Assembly: GCA_028287035.1 (NCBI GenBank)
Contig: JAQBQL010000032.1
Span: forward strand, 1-62,218
DNA length: 62,218 nt
Source: Labilithrix sp.
GTDB lineage: Bacteria; Myxococcota; Polyangia; Polyangiales; Polyangiaceae
Reading direction: 5' to 3'
Positions within the stretch are counted from its first letter, which is position 1, and the number at the start of each line of letters is the position of its first letter. Below, in pieces: positions 35,640 through 43,830 of the stretch. The notes beneath the pieces were generated by a model. That model was not told where the DNA came from, searched no databases, and saw only the letters and a program-made list of their open reading frames with translations. A program made the position numbers and the translations under genes.

Positions 35640-36182
35640 GTGGATTTCTCCGCTCTCAGGTACCCGATGGAGCTCCGCGAAACGCACATCGCGAGCGCGA
35701 TCGAATCCGCCGAGGCGATGGCGGCGCTGCTCAAGCGCTTCGCCGACATCGCGACGCCGGGGAAAGGGTCGCCCATCATCCTCGCCGCTCTCGCGCGGCT
35801 CGGCACGACGCAGTGCCCATGGCTCGAGGGCGAGCTGCGCATCGAGATCGCCGGAGACGAGGCGTCCTCGAAGATCACCGCGTCGACGACGCTGGGCGGG
35901 GGCTTCCGCGAGAAGCTCTTTCCCGACACGACGCTGCGCGTGCCGCTCGTCGAGTTCTCACGCGCCGTGAAGCTGTCGCCGAAGGTGATCGAGCCGCTCC
36001 AGATCAAGGAGACCGGCACGCGGATCGTGCTCTCCGTGACGCAGGAGGTACGGCGCACGTCGCTGCCGCCGCCCATGGTGCAGATCGATCCGGAGAGCAT
36101 GATGCTCGTCATGCCCAGGCTGCCGACGCTGGTCGGCCTCGCCCTGAAGAAGCGGCCGCGCGATCCGAGCGACGCGAGCTGA
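35640..36182 (+). CDS. Hypothetical protein
   Basis: A soluble 180-residue protein from GTG 35640. It has an N-terminal helix (ETHIASAIESAEAMAALLKR) and a central strand-rich part (LRIEIAGDEASSKITASTTL). No motif or signal peptide is seen and I do not recognise the family. It is divergent from the small gene at 35367-35564 and convergent with the response regulator downstream. Confidence 0.72.
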   Translation: MDFSALRYPMELRETHIASAIESAEAMAALLKRFADIATPGKGSPIILAALARLGTTQCPWLEGELRIEIAGDEASSKITASTTLGGGFREKLFPDTTLRVPLVEFSRAVKLSPKVIEPLQIKETGTRIVLSVTQEVRRTSLPPPMVQIDPESMMLVMPRLPTLVGLALKKRPRDPSDAS

Positions 36183-36190
36183 GCGCTCGC

Positions 36191-36577
36191 TCAGCGTGCC
36201 GCGCCGGAGGAGAGCGCGCTCGACGGCGGCACGTCCGCGGCGACCTCGGCGGCCTCGGAGAGGAGCTGTCGCGTCGGTACCGGCTTCTGCAGGACGCGAG
36301 CGCCGTCCGGCACCTCGAGCGTCTCCTCCTCTGCGGTGTACATCACCACCCCGGTCCGCCCGAGGAGGCCCTCGCGGCTGGCTTCGCACAGCATGCGTGA
36401 GCCGCTATGGCCCTCGATGTCCTCGTCGCTGATGATGAGGTCGAAGCGCGCCGAGCGGAGCTGCTCGAGGCCCTCGGTCGTCGTCGGCACCGCCGTGACG
36501 ACCCAATCGTGGAGCCGGAACAGCTCGGCCATCAGCTCTCGTCCGTCCGGATCGTCTTCGACGATGAGTAGCCGCAT
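36191..36577 (-). CDS. Stand-alone response-regulator receiver protein
   Basis: A 128-residue receiver domain with no output domain. The acidic pocket is IVEDD near residue 7, the phosphoacceptor lies in FDLIISDEDIEGHSG (Asp ~52), a Thr/Ser switch occurs in VVMYTAEEE, and the conserved Lys is in VLQKPVP. The ATG 36577 start immediately precedes the first strand; longer frames upstream look non-native. A sigma-54-like site lies upstream at 36617-36632. No cognate kinase is adjacent, though the Ser/Thr kinase gene is divergent. Confidence 0.88.
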   Translation of the reverse strand: MRLLIVEDDPDGRELMAELFRLHDWVVTAVPTTTEGLEQLRSARFDLIISDEDIEGHSGSRMLCEASREGLLGRTGVVMYTAEEETLEVPDGARVLQKPVPTRQLLSEAAEVAADVPPSSALSSGAAR

Positions 36578-36616
36578 TGCGCCCACGGGTTTGCCGCTCC
36601 TTCTGCGGACGGTTGG

Positions 36617-36632
36617 AGCATGGCGTGTGCCA
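36617..36632 (-). promoter_or_regulatory. Possible sigma-54-like promoter of the receiver gene
   Basis: On the minus strand TGGCACACGCCATGCT has perfect TGGCAC, GC at -12 and GG-N10-GC spacing, with three other mismatches. The predicted start near 36606 leaves ~29 nt before ATG 36577. Confidence 0.35.
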
Positions 36633-36795
36633 CCACTGGAATCCGCGCGAACGCGGTGGATCCCTGCACTATCCGCATCGATGGGGAGCTCACGCACCCA
36701 CACCGCCTCCCCACGGTGACGCTTTGCCACGGGCGGTCCGCCCAGGGGGGGCCGAAACTGTGCTGTAGTTCCGGGGACGGAGCCTGGTTCCGCGC

Positions 36796-39288
36796 ATGCG
36801 AGCTCTTCTTCCCGTCATCACCACCCGCCGGCCGGACCGGCGCGATCGCGGCTACCTCGCCTGGGTCGCCGTCGCGGGAGAGGTGGCGCACCTCACGCTG
36901 GAGACGGCGCCCATCGACGGCAGCACCCACGTGCTCGAGATCTACGTCGACGGGTTCGACGACCCGCTCGTCGTCATTGCCGACCCCGTCGGCGCGCCCG
37001 ACAACGCGGGCGAGTTCCCGCTGCGGCTCAGCCCGCTCGACGACGAGCACGGCGCCGCGCTCCGCCGCGAGCTGTTCGGGGCCGCGCACGATCCGATCGA
37101 CGAGCTCGGCCCCCCGCCCGAGTCCCCTCGTCAGGACCCGCTCGCGCCGGCGATGGCTTCGAGCAAACGCACGACCGAGCCGCCCGTTGCCCTCAGCCTC
37201 GAGCACGTCGCGGCGATCGCGCGGACCACCGGCGGCGGCGGGCCCTCCACGGCGTCGCGACGCGCTCCCGGTGCGCTGCGGGGTCGTGGCCTCGCGGACG
37301 GACGCTTCATGCTCGAGCAGCTCCTCGGTGGCGGCGCGAGCGGCGAGGTCTATCGCGCGGTGCACACCGTGCTCCGCCGGCCGGTCGCGGTGAAGGTGCT
37401 GCATCCGAGCCTCCAGTACAGCCAGGACTACTGCGCGCGCTTCTATGCGGAGGCGCTCGCGGCGAGCCAGCTCGACCACCCCAACGTGCTCCGCATCCTC
37501 GATTACGGGCAGGAGCCGGACGGTCTCCTCTACATCGTGATGGAGCTCCTCGAGGGAAGGAATCTCCAGCAGATCCTCGACGAGGACGGACCCCTGCCGC
37601 TCGAGCGGCTCGTCACCATCGCCTCGCAGGCCTGCGCGGGTCTCGGTCACGCCCACGACGCCGGCGTCATCCATCGCGACATCAAGCCGGCCAACGTGGT
37701 GGTCGTGAAGCGCAAGGACGACGAGGGCAACGAGAGCGACCTCGTGAAGGTGTGCGACTTCGGCATCGCGCACTGGGTGCCCGAGGAGATGAAGCGGGAC
37801 ATCACCGACGACGACGACACGCTCGTCCGCCTGCCGGACGCGACGAAGGTGGTCGGGACGCCCGCATACATGGCGCCCGAGCAGATCCGGAACGAGACGG
37901 TCGACGAGCGCTCCGACGTCTACGCGCTCGGCGTGCTCCTGTACGAGCTCGGCACCGGCGTGCTGCCCTTCCTCAGCAACCGGCCGATGGAGATCCTCAT
38001 GATGCACGTGACGGAGCGGCCGAAGCCCCCGTCGCGGCGGAAGGCCGACTTCGATCCCGAGCTCGAACGCATCGTCCTCAAGAGCCTCGAGAAGGACCCG
38101 GCGCGGCGCTACCCGAACGTGCGGGCCCTCCGGTCGGATCTGCGGCAGCTCTCGAGCGACGAGCGCAACCTCGGGAGCGGCCAGTACCTCCGCGTCACCG
38201 CGCGCGCGGTGCCCACCGCGAGCGACTTCGCCTCGCGGACCGCCGACGCGCTCGCCATCGTCTCGACGTCGGAAGGCAGCGTGCGTGACCTCGCGGTGCA
38301 GTCGCTCGGTGAGGCGCTGCGCGCCGCGGTCTCGAACGCGAACCTGAAGCTCGCGCGCGATCTCCTCGGGTTCCTCGAGGACCGGCTCGCCGACCCCGGG
38401 CTCCGTGCCGACGAGCGCGAGTCGCTCGATCGCGCGATGCGCGTCGTCCGGGACCCGGCGCCGACGCGGCAGCTCGCCGGTCAGCTCCTCAGCGGGAAGC
38501 TCGAACGCGCCGAGGACGCGCTTCCGATCCTGGCGCTCTCCGGGCCGGTCGGCGCGCGCTCGCTCCTCGAGGCGCGCCGCGCGCAGCCGCCGAGCCTCGA
38601 GGTGCGCGGGCGCTTCGTCTCCTACCTCAAGGCGACGGGCGCGGCCGCGCTGCCCGTCATCCTCGGCGCGCTCGAGCCGCTCGCGCCGCTCACCACGCGG
38701 TCCGACGAGGCGCTTGCCGAGGATCTGCTGCGCGCGGTACCCGACGTGCGCTCGGATCTCGGGGGCGAGCTGACCGTGCGCTTCGTGCGCGCCGACAAGC
38801 CGGGGCTGGCGGTGGTCGCGCTCGACGCGACCGTCAATCTCTGGGGACCGCGCGCGCACGCGCTCCTGCTCGGCGTGCTCGACAGCACGATCGATCCCGT
38901 CCGCATCGCGGCCGTCCTCGCGCTCCAGCGCCTGCGCACTGTGGACGACTGGGCCATCGAGCGGCTGGGACGCATCCTCCTGCCGAACGGCACCGCGAGC
39001 CTCGAGCTGCGCACGCTGGCCGCCGCGACCCTCGGATTCGCGCCGACCGAGAGCCGGGCGCGGGTCGCCGCCTTCCTCACCGAACGTCTCGTGCCTCCGC
39101 AGCAGGGGCTCGCGCGGTCCTTGATCAACAAGGCATTCGGCCCGCGCGAGGACGGGCACGTGGTGGTCGCCCTCGCCCGTTCGCTGATCGCCCTCGATCC
39201 GGCCGGAGGGCGTCACACCGTTCACCAGCTCATCGCGGGCCGGCCGGAGCTGCGCGCGGAGCTCGATCTGGTGCTGGCGGGACGGTGA
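36796..39288 (+). CDS. Ser/Thr protein kinase with HEAT-like C-terminal region
   Basis: Eukaryotic-type kinase of 830 residues. An N-terminal ~100-residue strand-rich domain (AWVAVAGEVAHLTLE) comes first, then a linker, then the kinase (~167-440) with Gly loop LLGGGASGEVYRAV, Lys ~199 in VAVKVL, HRD in VIHRDIKPANVV, DFG in VCDFGIAHW and APE in AYMAPEQ. All catalytic residues are present. Residues ~480-830 are helical repeats resembling HEAT (DSTIDPVRIAAVLALQRLRT), probably a substrate or scaffold arm. No membrane helix is seen, so it is cytoplasmic. The start ATG 36796 has only a distant GGAG. Confidence 0.93.
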   Translation: MRALLPVITTRRPDRRDRGYLAWVAVAGEVAHLTLETAPIDGSTHVLEIYVDGFDDPLVVIADPVGAPDNAGEFPLRLSPLDDEHGAALRRELFGAAHDPIDELGPPPESPRQDPLAPAMASSKRTTEPPVALSLEHVAAIARTTGGGGPSTASRRAPGALRGRGLADGRFMLEQLLGGGASGEVYRAVHTVLRRPVAVKVLHPSLQYSQDYCARFYAEALAASQLDHPNVLRILDYGQEPDGLLYIVMELLEGRNLQQILDEDGPLPLERLVTIASQACAGLGHAHDAGVIHRDIKPANVVVVKRKDDEGNESDLVKVCDFGIAHWVPEEMKRDITDDDDTLVRLPDATKVVGTPAYMAPEQIRNETVDERSDVYALGVLLYELGTGVLPFLSNRPMEILMMHVTERPKPPSRRKADFDPELERIVLKSLEKDPARRYPNVRALRSDLRQLSSDERNLGSGQYLRVTARAVPTASDFASRTADALAIVSTSEGSVRDLAVQSLGEALRAAVSNANLKLARDLLGFLEDRLADPGLRADERESLDRAMRVVRDPAPTRQLAGQLLSGKLERAEDALPILALSGPVGARSLLEARRAQPPSLEVRGRFVSYLKATGAAALPVILGALEPLAPLTTRSDEALAEDLLRAVPDVRSDLGGELTVRFVRADKPGLAVVALDATVNLWGPRAHALLLGVLDSTIDPVRIAAVLALQRLRTVDDWAIERLGRILLPNGTASLELRTLAAATLGFAPTESRARVAAFLTERLVPPQQGLARSLINKAFGPREDGHVVVALARSLIALDPAGGRHTVHQLIAGRPELRAELDLVLAGR

Positions 39289-39501
39289 ACCAAACTTGGA
39301 CCATGACCGTGAGATCATGGGCCTGAATGTTCGAATAAGCGCCGTGCGACCGGCTGCCATCTTGCGGGACGGGTCGATTGCCGTGAGCATGTTGGGTCCG
39401 AGGAAGGCGGCTCGCTCGTTGAGCCGTCGTCGAGGCACCGTTCGATGGACGGGGTCCGAGACACCTCGTTTCCTTCACGTGCCATCAGGGAGGCCGTGCC
39501 T
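39289..39501. other. Intergenic interval before the DUF4331 genes
   Basis: This 213-bp interval contains an inverted repeat CCATGA/TCATGG (39301-39306 and 39315-39320, 8-base loop) that could be an operator or weak terminator. The expected promoter of the DUF4331 operon is somewhere here, but I cannot pick a convincing -35/-10 or -24/-12 pair. Confidence 0.35.
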
Positions 39502-40239
39502 ATGCGTTACGCAAGACATCTGAAAGTAGTGGGGCTGCTCGCAGCTGCTTCGACGATCGTGGCTGGAGTGTCGCTCTCGCGCACCGCGAAGAGCGCCGAC
39601 CACAGGGATTCGCCGGCCACCGCCGCGGATCCGGCGGGCGACATCAACGACGTCTACACGTGGATGGACGGGAGCAACTACGTGATGGCGATGACGGTCT
39701 TCCCGTTCGCCGACGCCACGTCCAAGTTCTCGGACCAGGTCCAGTACGTCTTCCACACGACGAGCGGCACCGCGTTCGGCGAAACGAAGGCCTCGTCCGA
39801 CGTCATCTGCACCTTCGACGCGGCGCAGAAAGCCTCGTGCTGGGTCGGCTCCGACGACTACGTCACGGGCGTCGCGGACGTCGCGACCGGCATCTCGAGC
39901 ACGAGCGGCAAGACGAAGGTCTTCGCCGGACGTCGCGAGGACCCGTTCTTCTTCAATCTCACGGGGTTCAAGGCGGCCACCAAGTTCGTCGAGGACAACG
40001 CGGGGACGCTGGCGCCGCTGAGGGACGACGCGGGCTGCTTCAACAACATCGATCCGCTCACGCGCAAGAGCGTCACGGACCGACTCGCGCAGGACGCGGG
40101 CGCCGACGGCGGGCCGCGCGCGAGCCGCGACGATTTCGCAACGGCGCAAGGCCTTGCGATCGTGGTGTCCGTCGACAAGACGCTCATCACCAAGGGCGGA
40201 CCGGTCGTGTCGGTCTGGGCCTCGACGAACACCAAGTGA
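39502..40239 (+). CDS. Secreted DUF4331-family protein (N-terminal type)
   Basis: Exported protein of 245 residues, ATG 39502 with AGGGAGG nine bases upstream. It has a cleavable signal (VVGLLAAASTIVAGVSLS), then the DUF4331 hallmark SADHRDSPATAADPAGDIND with the D-H-R-D-S-P motif and the VYTWMDGSN strand. FFNLTGFKAATKFVEDNAG and the FATAQGLAIVVSVDK segment are also DUF4331-like. Typical DUF4331 proteins are about 400-500 residues; here only the N-terminal part is present, and the C-terminal type occurs as the next gene. The His/Asp-rich motif suggests metal binding, though no function is established for the family. Confidence 0.85.
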   Translation: MRYARHLKVVGLLAAASTIVAGVSLSRTAKSADHRDSPATAADPAGDINDVYTWMDGSNYVMAMTVFPFADATSKFSDQVQYVFHTTSGTAFGETKASSDVICTFDAAQKASCWVGSDDYVTGVADVATGISSTSGKTKVFAGRREDPFFFNLTGFKAATKFVEDNAGTLAPLRDDAGCFNNIDPLTRKSVTDRLAQDAGADGGPRASRDDFATAQGLAIVVSVDKTLITKGGPVVSVWASTNTK

Positions 40240-40250
40240 GGAGAACGAAC

Positions 40251-40973
40251 ATGCGCAAAGTCAGTTATTTTGCAGCGGTCGCTCTCACGGCGGTCCTGCT
40301 CACGGCCTGTAGTGATGACGAGAACGCCAGCTCGAGCGGTACCTCCGGCTCCAGCGGCAGCTCCGGCTCGAGCGGCAGCTCCGGCTCGAGCGGATCGAGC
40401 GGCAGCTCCGGGGACGGCGGCTCGAACCCCGCGCCTCCCGCGCTCGGCGCGACCCAGCTCGATCGCATGGGGCGGCCCGCAGCCAACACTGCGGCGAACA
40501 ACGCCTTCAACCCGGACGCGACCACCGCCGGCGCGGCGAAGGACCTCTACAACTCGACGTCCGACCCCACCAAGTGGAAGGACTTCATCCCCGAGATCGA
40601 GAAGAACCTCGCGATCTACGACTCGCTCGATGGGACGTGCGGTAACCAGCCCTTCGCGGACGCCACGAAGAACGATCCGAGCCGCTACGCGATCCTCGCC
40701 AGCGTGCTCGCGGACGACCGCCTGTGGGTGAACACCGATTCGACGAGCTGTGCGACCTACCTCGGCGTGGAGCTCAACGCCACGAAGGCGATCCCGAACA
40801 CCGACTGCGGTGGTCGCGCGCCGAGCTACGAGGTCATGAAGGCCACGTACAACCTGGTCGCGCCCGGCGCGACGCCCGACTTCACGAAGGGCACCATCAC
40901 GGACGGCGTGACGCAGAACGAGGCGAAGACGAAGGTGGCAACCTTCCCGTACTTCGCCCCGCCCGCGCAGTAG
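40251..40973 (+). CDS. Lipoprotein with DUF4331 C-terminal-type domain
   Basis: Lipoprotein of 240 residues from ATG 40251, with GAGGAGA in front, eleven bases after the previous stop. The signal ends in LLTAC (Cys20), then a Ser/Gly linker made of an 18-base tandem repeat (40337-40410). The mature domain begins TQLDRMGRPAANTAANNAFN, like the second half of DUF4331 proteins (the arginine-methionine-glycine-arginine-proline turn), and ends with TDCGGRAPSYEVMKATYNLV, also DUF4331-like. With the preceding gene it would rebuild one full-length DUF4331 architecture in two chains, here one soluble and one lipid-anchored. Confidence 0.82.
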   Translation: MRKVSYFAAVALTAVLLTACSDDENASSSGTSGSSGSSGSSGSSGSSGSSGSSGDGGSNPAPPALGATQLDRMGRPAANTAANNAFNPDATTAGAAKDLYNSTSDPTKWKDFIPEIEKNLAIYDSLDGTCGNQPFADATKNDPSRYAILASVLADDRLWVNTDSTSCATYLGVELNATKAIPNTDCGGRAPSYEVMKATYNLVAPGATPDFTKGTITDGVTQNEAKTKVATFPYFAPPAQ

Positions 40974-40987
40974 TCCGCACACGCGAG

Positions 40988-41024
40988 GAAGCGCGCTCGG
41001 ATCCTTCGGGGTCGGGCGCGCTTC
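40988..41024 (+). terminator. Strong hairpin with TTCG loop
   Basis: GAAGCGCGC (40988-40996) pairs with GCGCGCTTC (41016-41024). The stem continues inward with one bulged A and closes on C(TTCG)G. It lies between the lipoprotein and TPR genes; there is no long T-tract, so it may terminate only part of the transcripts or stabilise the upstream mRNA. Confidence 0.7.
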
Positions 41025-41048
41025 GTCGTATCTTGACCAGGAGCTCTC

Positions 41049-42281
41049 TTGAATCCTCGCGCTGTTCTGACGAGCCTCGGCATCGCGCTGACGCTGGGGG
41101 CCGCCGGGTGCCGCTGCAGCAAACCGGGCGGAACGCGCGACGCTGCGGCCGATGCCGCGGCGCTCGACCCCGAAGCGATCTTGAAACCCATCGCCGGAAC
41201 CACGGCCGGTGCGATCGCGGTCGGAAACCTGGGAGGCCAGATCGGCGGGCAGGAGCGACGGCTCGTCGACCAGCCCGGGGACGTCGACCTTCGTGCGGGC
41301 CTCGTCGGCCTCTACCTCGCGCGGGGCGAGTACACCGGAAGCATCAAGGATTACGAGCACGCGTCGGAGATTGCGGCGGCGCTCGTCAAGGACGCGCCAT
41401 GGAGCCCTCAAGCCTGGAAGGCTCACGCGTCCGTTGCCTCGACCTGGCACCTGTTCGACCAGGCGCTCGCCGATCTCGAGCGCGCGGAGAAGCTCGGGGC
41501 GCCGCGGCACACGACCGATGGGTCGCGCGCATCCATCCTCGCGGCCATCGGCAAGGCCGACGAGGCCTGGCAGTTCGCGCCGACCGACGCGGACCCTCGC
41601 GGGCAGACGCTCGCGATGGCGAGCCGTGCCTACCTCGAGGCGGAGCGTGGGAAGCTGAAGGAGGCGGAGGACGACCTCGCGGCGGCACGGGCCAGGTACC
41701 GCGACGTGTCGCCGTTCCCGATGGCGTGGATCGATACGCTCGAGGCGAACCTCCTCGAGAAGAACGGCGAGCGCGCGAAGGCGCGTGCCTATTACACGCG
41801 CGCCGTTCGCATCCTGCCGCAGTATGCGAAGGCGGCCTCGCACCTCGCGACCTACGAGACGCCGGAGCGCGCGGTCGCGATCCTCGCGCCGGTGGCCGCC
41901 GAGAGCGACGACCCCGAGGTGCATGCCGCGTACGGCGACGCGCTCCGGCGGACCGGCCGGACCGCCGAAGGTCAGGCCGAGATCGCTGCGGCAAAGGCGT
42001 CCTACGAGACGCTGCTCGCGAAGCATCCCGAGGCCTTCGCCGATCACGCGGCGCGCTTCTACCTGGGCGCCGGCGCCGAGCCCGCGAAGGCGCTGCCTCT
42101 CGCGCGTGACAACGCGAAGCGCCGGCCGACCGACGAGGCCGTGGCGCTGTGGCTCGAGGCGGCGCAGGCGGTGAACGACGCGGCCGCGGCGTGCGAGGCA
42201 GCGAGGGTCCTCGTCGCCTTGCCCCATGCGACCGAGCTGCTCCGGGCGCCGGGCCGCGCCGCGGCGGCCCGTTGCAAGTGA
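41049..42281 (+). CDS. TPR-repeat lipoprotein
   Basis: Lipoprotein of 410 residues starting at TTG 41049 with CAGGAG upstream. Signal LTSLGIALTLGAAGC; the Cys is followed by CRCSKP. The mature chain is built of TPR-type helical pairs (VDLRAGLVGLYLARGEYTGS; ARAYYTRAVRILPQYAKAAS; EVHAAYGDALRRTGRTAEGQ), a protein-interaction solenoid in the periplasm. Its stop TGA overlaps the start GTG of the HupE-like gene (GTGA), so the two are made together. Inferred role: scaffold for the secreted DUF4331 proteins or for the permease. Confidence 0.85.
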   Translation: MNPRAVLTSLGIALTLGAAGCRCSKPGGTRDAAADAAALDPEAILKPIAGTTAGAIAVGNLGGQIGGQERRLVDQPGDVDLRAGLVGLYLARGEYTGSIKDYEHASEIAAALVKDAPWSPQAWKAHASVASTWHLFDQALADLERAEKLGAPRHTTDGSRASILAAIGKADEAWQFAPTDADPRGQTLAMASRAYLEAERGKLKEAEDDLAAARARYRDVSPFPMAWIDTLEANLLEKNGERAKARAYYTRAVRILPQYAKAASHLATYETPERAVAILAPVAAESDDPEVHAAYGDALRRTGRTAEGQAEIAAAKASYETLLAKHPEAFADHAARFYLGAGAEPAKALPLARDNAKRRPTDEAVALWLEAAQAVNDAAAACEAARVLVALPHATELLRAPGRAAAARCK

Positions 42282-43369
42282 GGCCCGCGTGGGCGCGCGC
42301 CCTCGTCGCGACGCTCCTCGCCGTGGCGCTGCTCACCCTGAGCGCGCCGGCCGCGGCTCACCAGGTGGGCCTGTCACGCGGCGAGTACGTCCTCACCGGG
42401 GACCGCCTCGCGATCGAGCTGTCCTTCGCGCACCGTGACCTCGCGACGTCCTTCGCGAGGCTCGACGGGAACCGCGATGGGCTGCTCGACGCAACGGAGC
42501 TCGCGGCGGGCCAGGCGGTCGTCGACGACGCCATCGTCGGCCGGCTCGTGGTCCGCTCGGGAGGGCGTCCCTGCCCGGTGGCGAGCGACGGCGCGGCGAT
42601 CGACGGGGAGGACGCCGTCCTGAAGGCGACGGCGATCTGCCCCGCGGGCGCCGCGGACCTCGCCCTCGATTTCGGGTTCCTCGAGCCCCTGCCCGCCGAC
42701 CACCGGCACCTCGTCCACGTGAAGGCCGGAGCCGCCGAGCAGGAGCTTGTGGTCCTCCACTCCACGCCGACGCTGCGGGTCGACACCGTTCATGCCATCG
42801 CGGCGAGCACCACCGAGGGGCTCGGCGCGTTCCTGCGCCTCGGCGTCGAGCACATCCTGACGGGGTACGACCACCTCGTCTTCCTGCTCGGTCTCGTCAT
42901 CCTGGGCGGCCGCCCGCGCGCGCTGCTCAAGGCGATCACCGCCTTCACGGTCGCGCACTCGCTGAGCCTCGCGCTCGCCACGCTCGGCGTCTGGACGCCC
43001 AGCCCGGCGCTCGTCGAGCCCGCGATCGCGCTGTCGATCGCGTACGTCGGCTTCGAGAACTTCTTCCTCCGCGATGCCGAGAAGCGATGGCGCATCACCC
43101 TGCCGTTCGGCTTCATCCACGGCTTCGGCTTCGCCGGCGCGCTCGTGGAGCGCCACCTGCCGCGCGCTCGGCTTCCGGTCGCCCTCCTCGGCTTCAACAC
43201 GGGCGTCGAGCTGGGACAGCTCGCGGTGATGGCGGTCCTCCTGCCACTCGTCCTGTGGCTGCGGCAAAGACCCGTCGTGCGCGCGCGCGTCGTGCCCGCG
43301 GTCAACGTGGTCATCGTCGTCCTCGGTCTCGGCTGGCTCGTGATGCGCGTCCGCGACGCGGTGCGCTGA
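42278..43369 (+). CDS. HupE/UreJ-type membrane protein with periplasmic EF-hand
   Basis: Integral membrane protein of 363 residues. It has a signal peptide (TLLAVALLTLSAPAAAHQ), a periplasmic domain (residues ~28-175) and about six membrane helices carrying conserved His motifs of the HupE/UreJ group (LRLGVEHILTGYDHLVFLLG, FTVAHSLSLALATLG, FGFIHGFGFAGALVE). The group is linked to nickel or other metal transport. Residues 63-74 spell a canonical EF-hand loop, DGNRDGLLDATE, predicted to bind Ca2+. It starts at GTG 42278 inside the TPR-gene stop. A classic terminator begins in its own stop codon. Confidence 0.87.
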   Translation: MRPAWARALVATLLAVALLTLSAPAAAHQVGLSRGEYVLTGDRLAIELSFAHRDLATSFARLDGNRDGLLDATELAAGQAVVDDAIVGRLVVRSGGRPCPVASDGAAIDGEDAVLKATAICPAGAADLALDFGFLEPLPADHRHLVHVKAGAAEQELVVLHSTPTLRVDTVHAIAASTTEGLGAFLRLGVEHILTGYDHLVFLLGLVILGGRPRALLKAITAFTVAHSLSLALATLGVWTPSPALVEPAIALSIAYVGFENFFLRDAEKRWRITLPFGFIHGFGFAGALVERHLPRARLPVALLGFNTGVELGQLAVMAVLLPLVLWLRQRPVVRARVVPAVNVVIVVLGLGWLVMRVRDAVR

Positions 43370-43387
43370 GCCCGCCCGGGCTCTTTT
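43368..43387 (+). terminator. Classic intrinsic terminator after the HupE-like gene
   Basis: GAGCCC and GGGCTC pair around GCCC and are followed directly by TTTT. The stem overlaps the last two bases of the stop codon. Confidence 0.85.
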
Positions 43388-43390
43388 CGT

Positions 43391-43416
43391 GAAACCGCGC
43401 GCGCGCCCCCTGCGTA
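43391..43416 (+). promoter_or_regulatory. ECF-sigma-type promoter of the bufferin-like gene
   Basis: GAAACC (43391-43396), 16 bases, CGTA (43413-43416): the usual ECF layout of an AAC-containing -35 and a CGT-containing -10. The predicted start near 43424 gives a ~33-nt leader before ATG 43457. It directly follows the terminator of the preceding operon, so the next gene is independently controlled. Confidence 0.55.
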
Positions 43417-43456
43417 GGGGTGTCGGGCCGCGGACGGCCCGGAGGAGATGAATCGC

Positions 43457-43732
43457 ATGAAGATCTCGAGCTTGTTCGTGGCGGCGGCGATGGGTGGTGT
43501 GCTCGCGGGCGCGGCGGGCTGCGCCGACAACAAGCCGGCGGCGGATCCCTCGGGTCCGAGCGCCGCGACGCCGGGAACGCCGAGCGCGTCCTCGACCGCC
43601 GCGACGGCCGGCGCCAAGCATGCGTGCAAGGGGCAGAACGGCTGCAAGGGCCAGGGCGGCTGCAAGACCGACAAGAACGCGTGCAAGGGCCAGAACGCCT
43701 GCAAGGGACAGGGCGGCTGCAAGAGCGCCTGA
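43457..43732 (+). CDS. BufA2-like cysteine-rich lipoprotein (bufferin family)
   Basis: Lipoprotein of 91 residues. Signal with lipobox AGAAGC (Cys22), an Ala/Ser/Pro linker, then two tandem 19-residue units: HACKGQNGCKGQGGCK and NACKGQNACKGQGGCK. Cysteines 57/63/69 and 76/82/88 form C-x5-C-x5-C sets. This matches low-complexity Cys proteins now grouped as bufferins, RiPP-type metallophores that bind copper after partner enzymes (DUF692 BufB and DUF2063 BufC) modify them. Neither partner is in the window. ATG 43457 is preferred, ten bases from GGAGGA; ATG 43448 abuts it. Confidence 0.7.
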   Translation: MKISSLFVAAAMGGVLAGAAGCADNKPAADPSGPSAATPGTPSASSTAATAGAKHACKGQNGCKGQGGCKTDKNACKGQNACKGQGGCKSA

Positions 43733-43830
43733 GCGCTGCAACAGCGGAGTAACGCCGGGCGTGTCGCGAAGCGGGGCGCGCACGCGCGGAGCTTCAAAGC
43801 AGGCTCGCGGCGTGTCATGCTCCGCGGGCC

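Noticed and set aside
36532..39438. A 968-codon open frame antisense to the Ser/Thr kinase gene, and similar long antisense frames at 1879-3564, 3627-5387, 39858-42227 and 55459-57066
   Set aside because: They lie opposite genes with clear domains, are Arg/Gly/Ala/His-rich and show no motif; they arise because high GC at third codon positions removes stop codons from the opposite strand.
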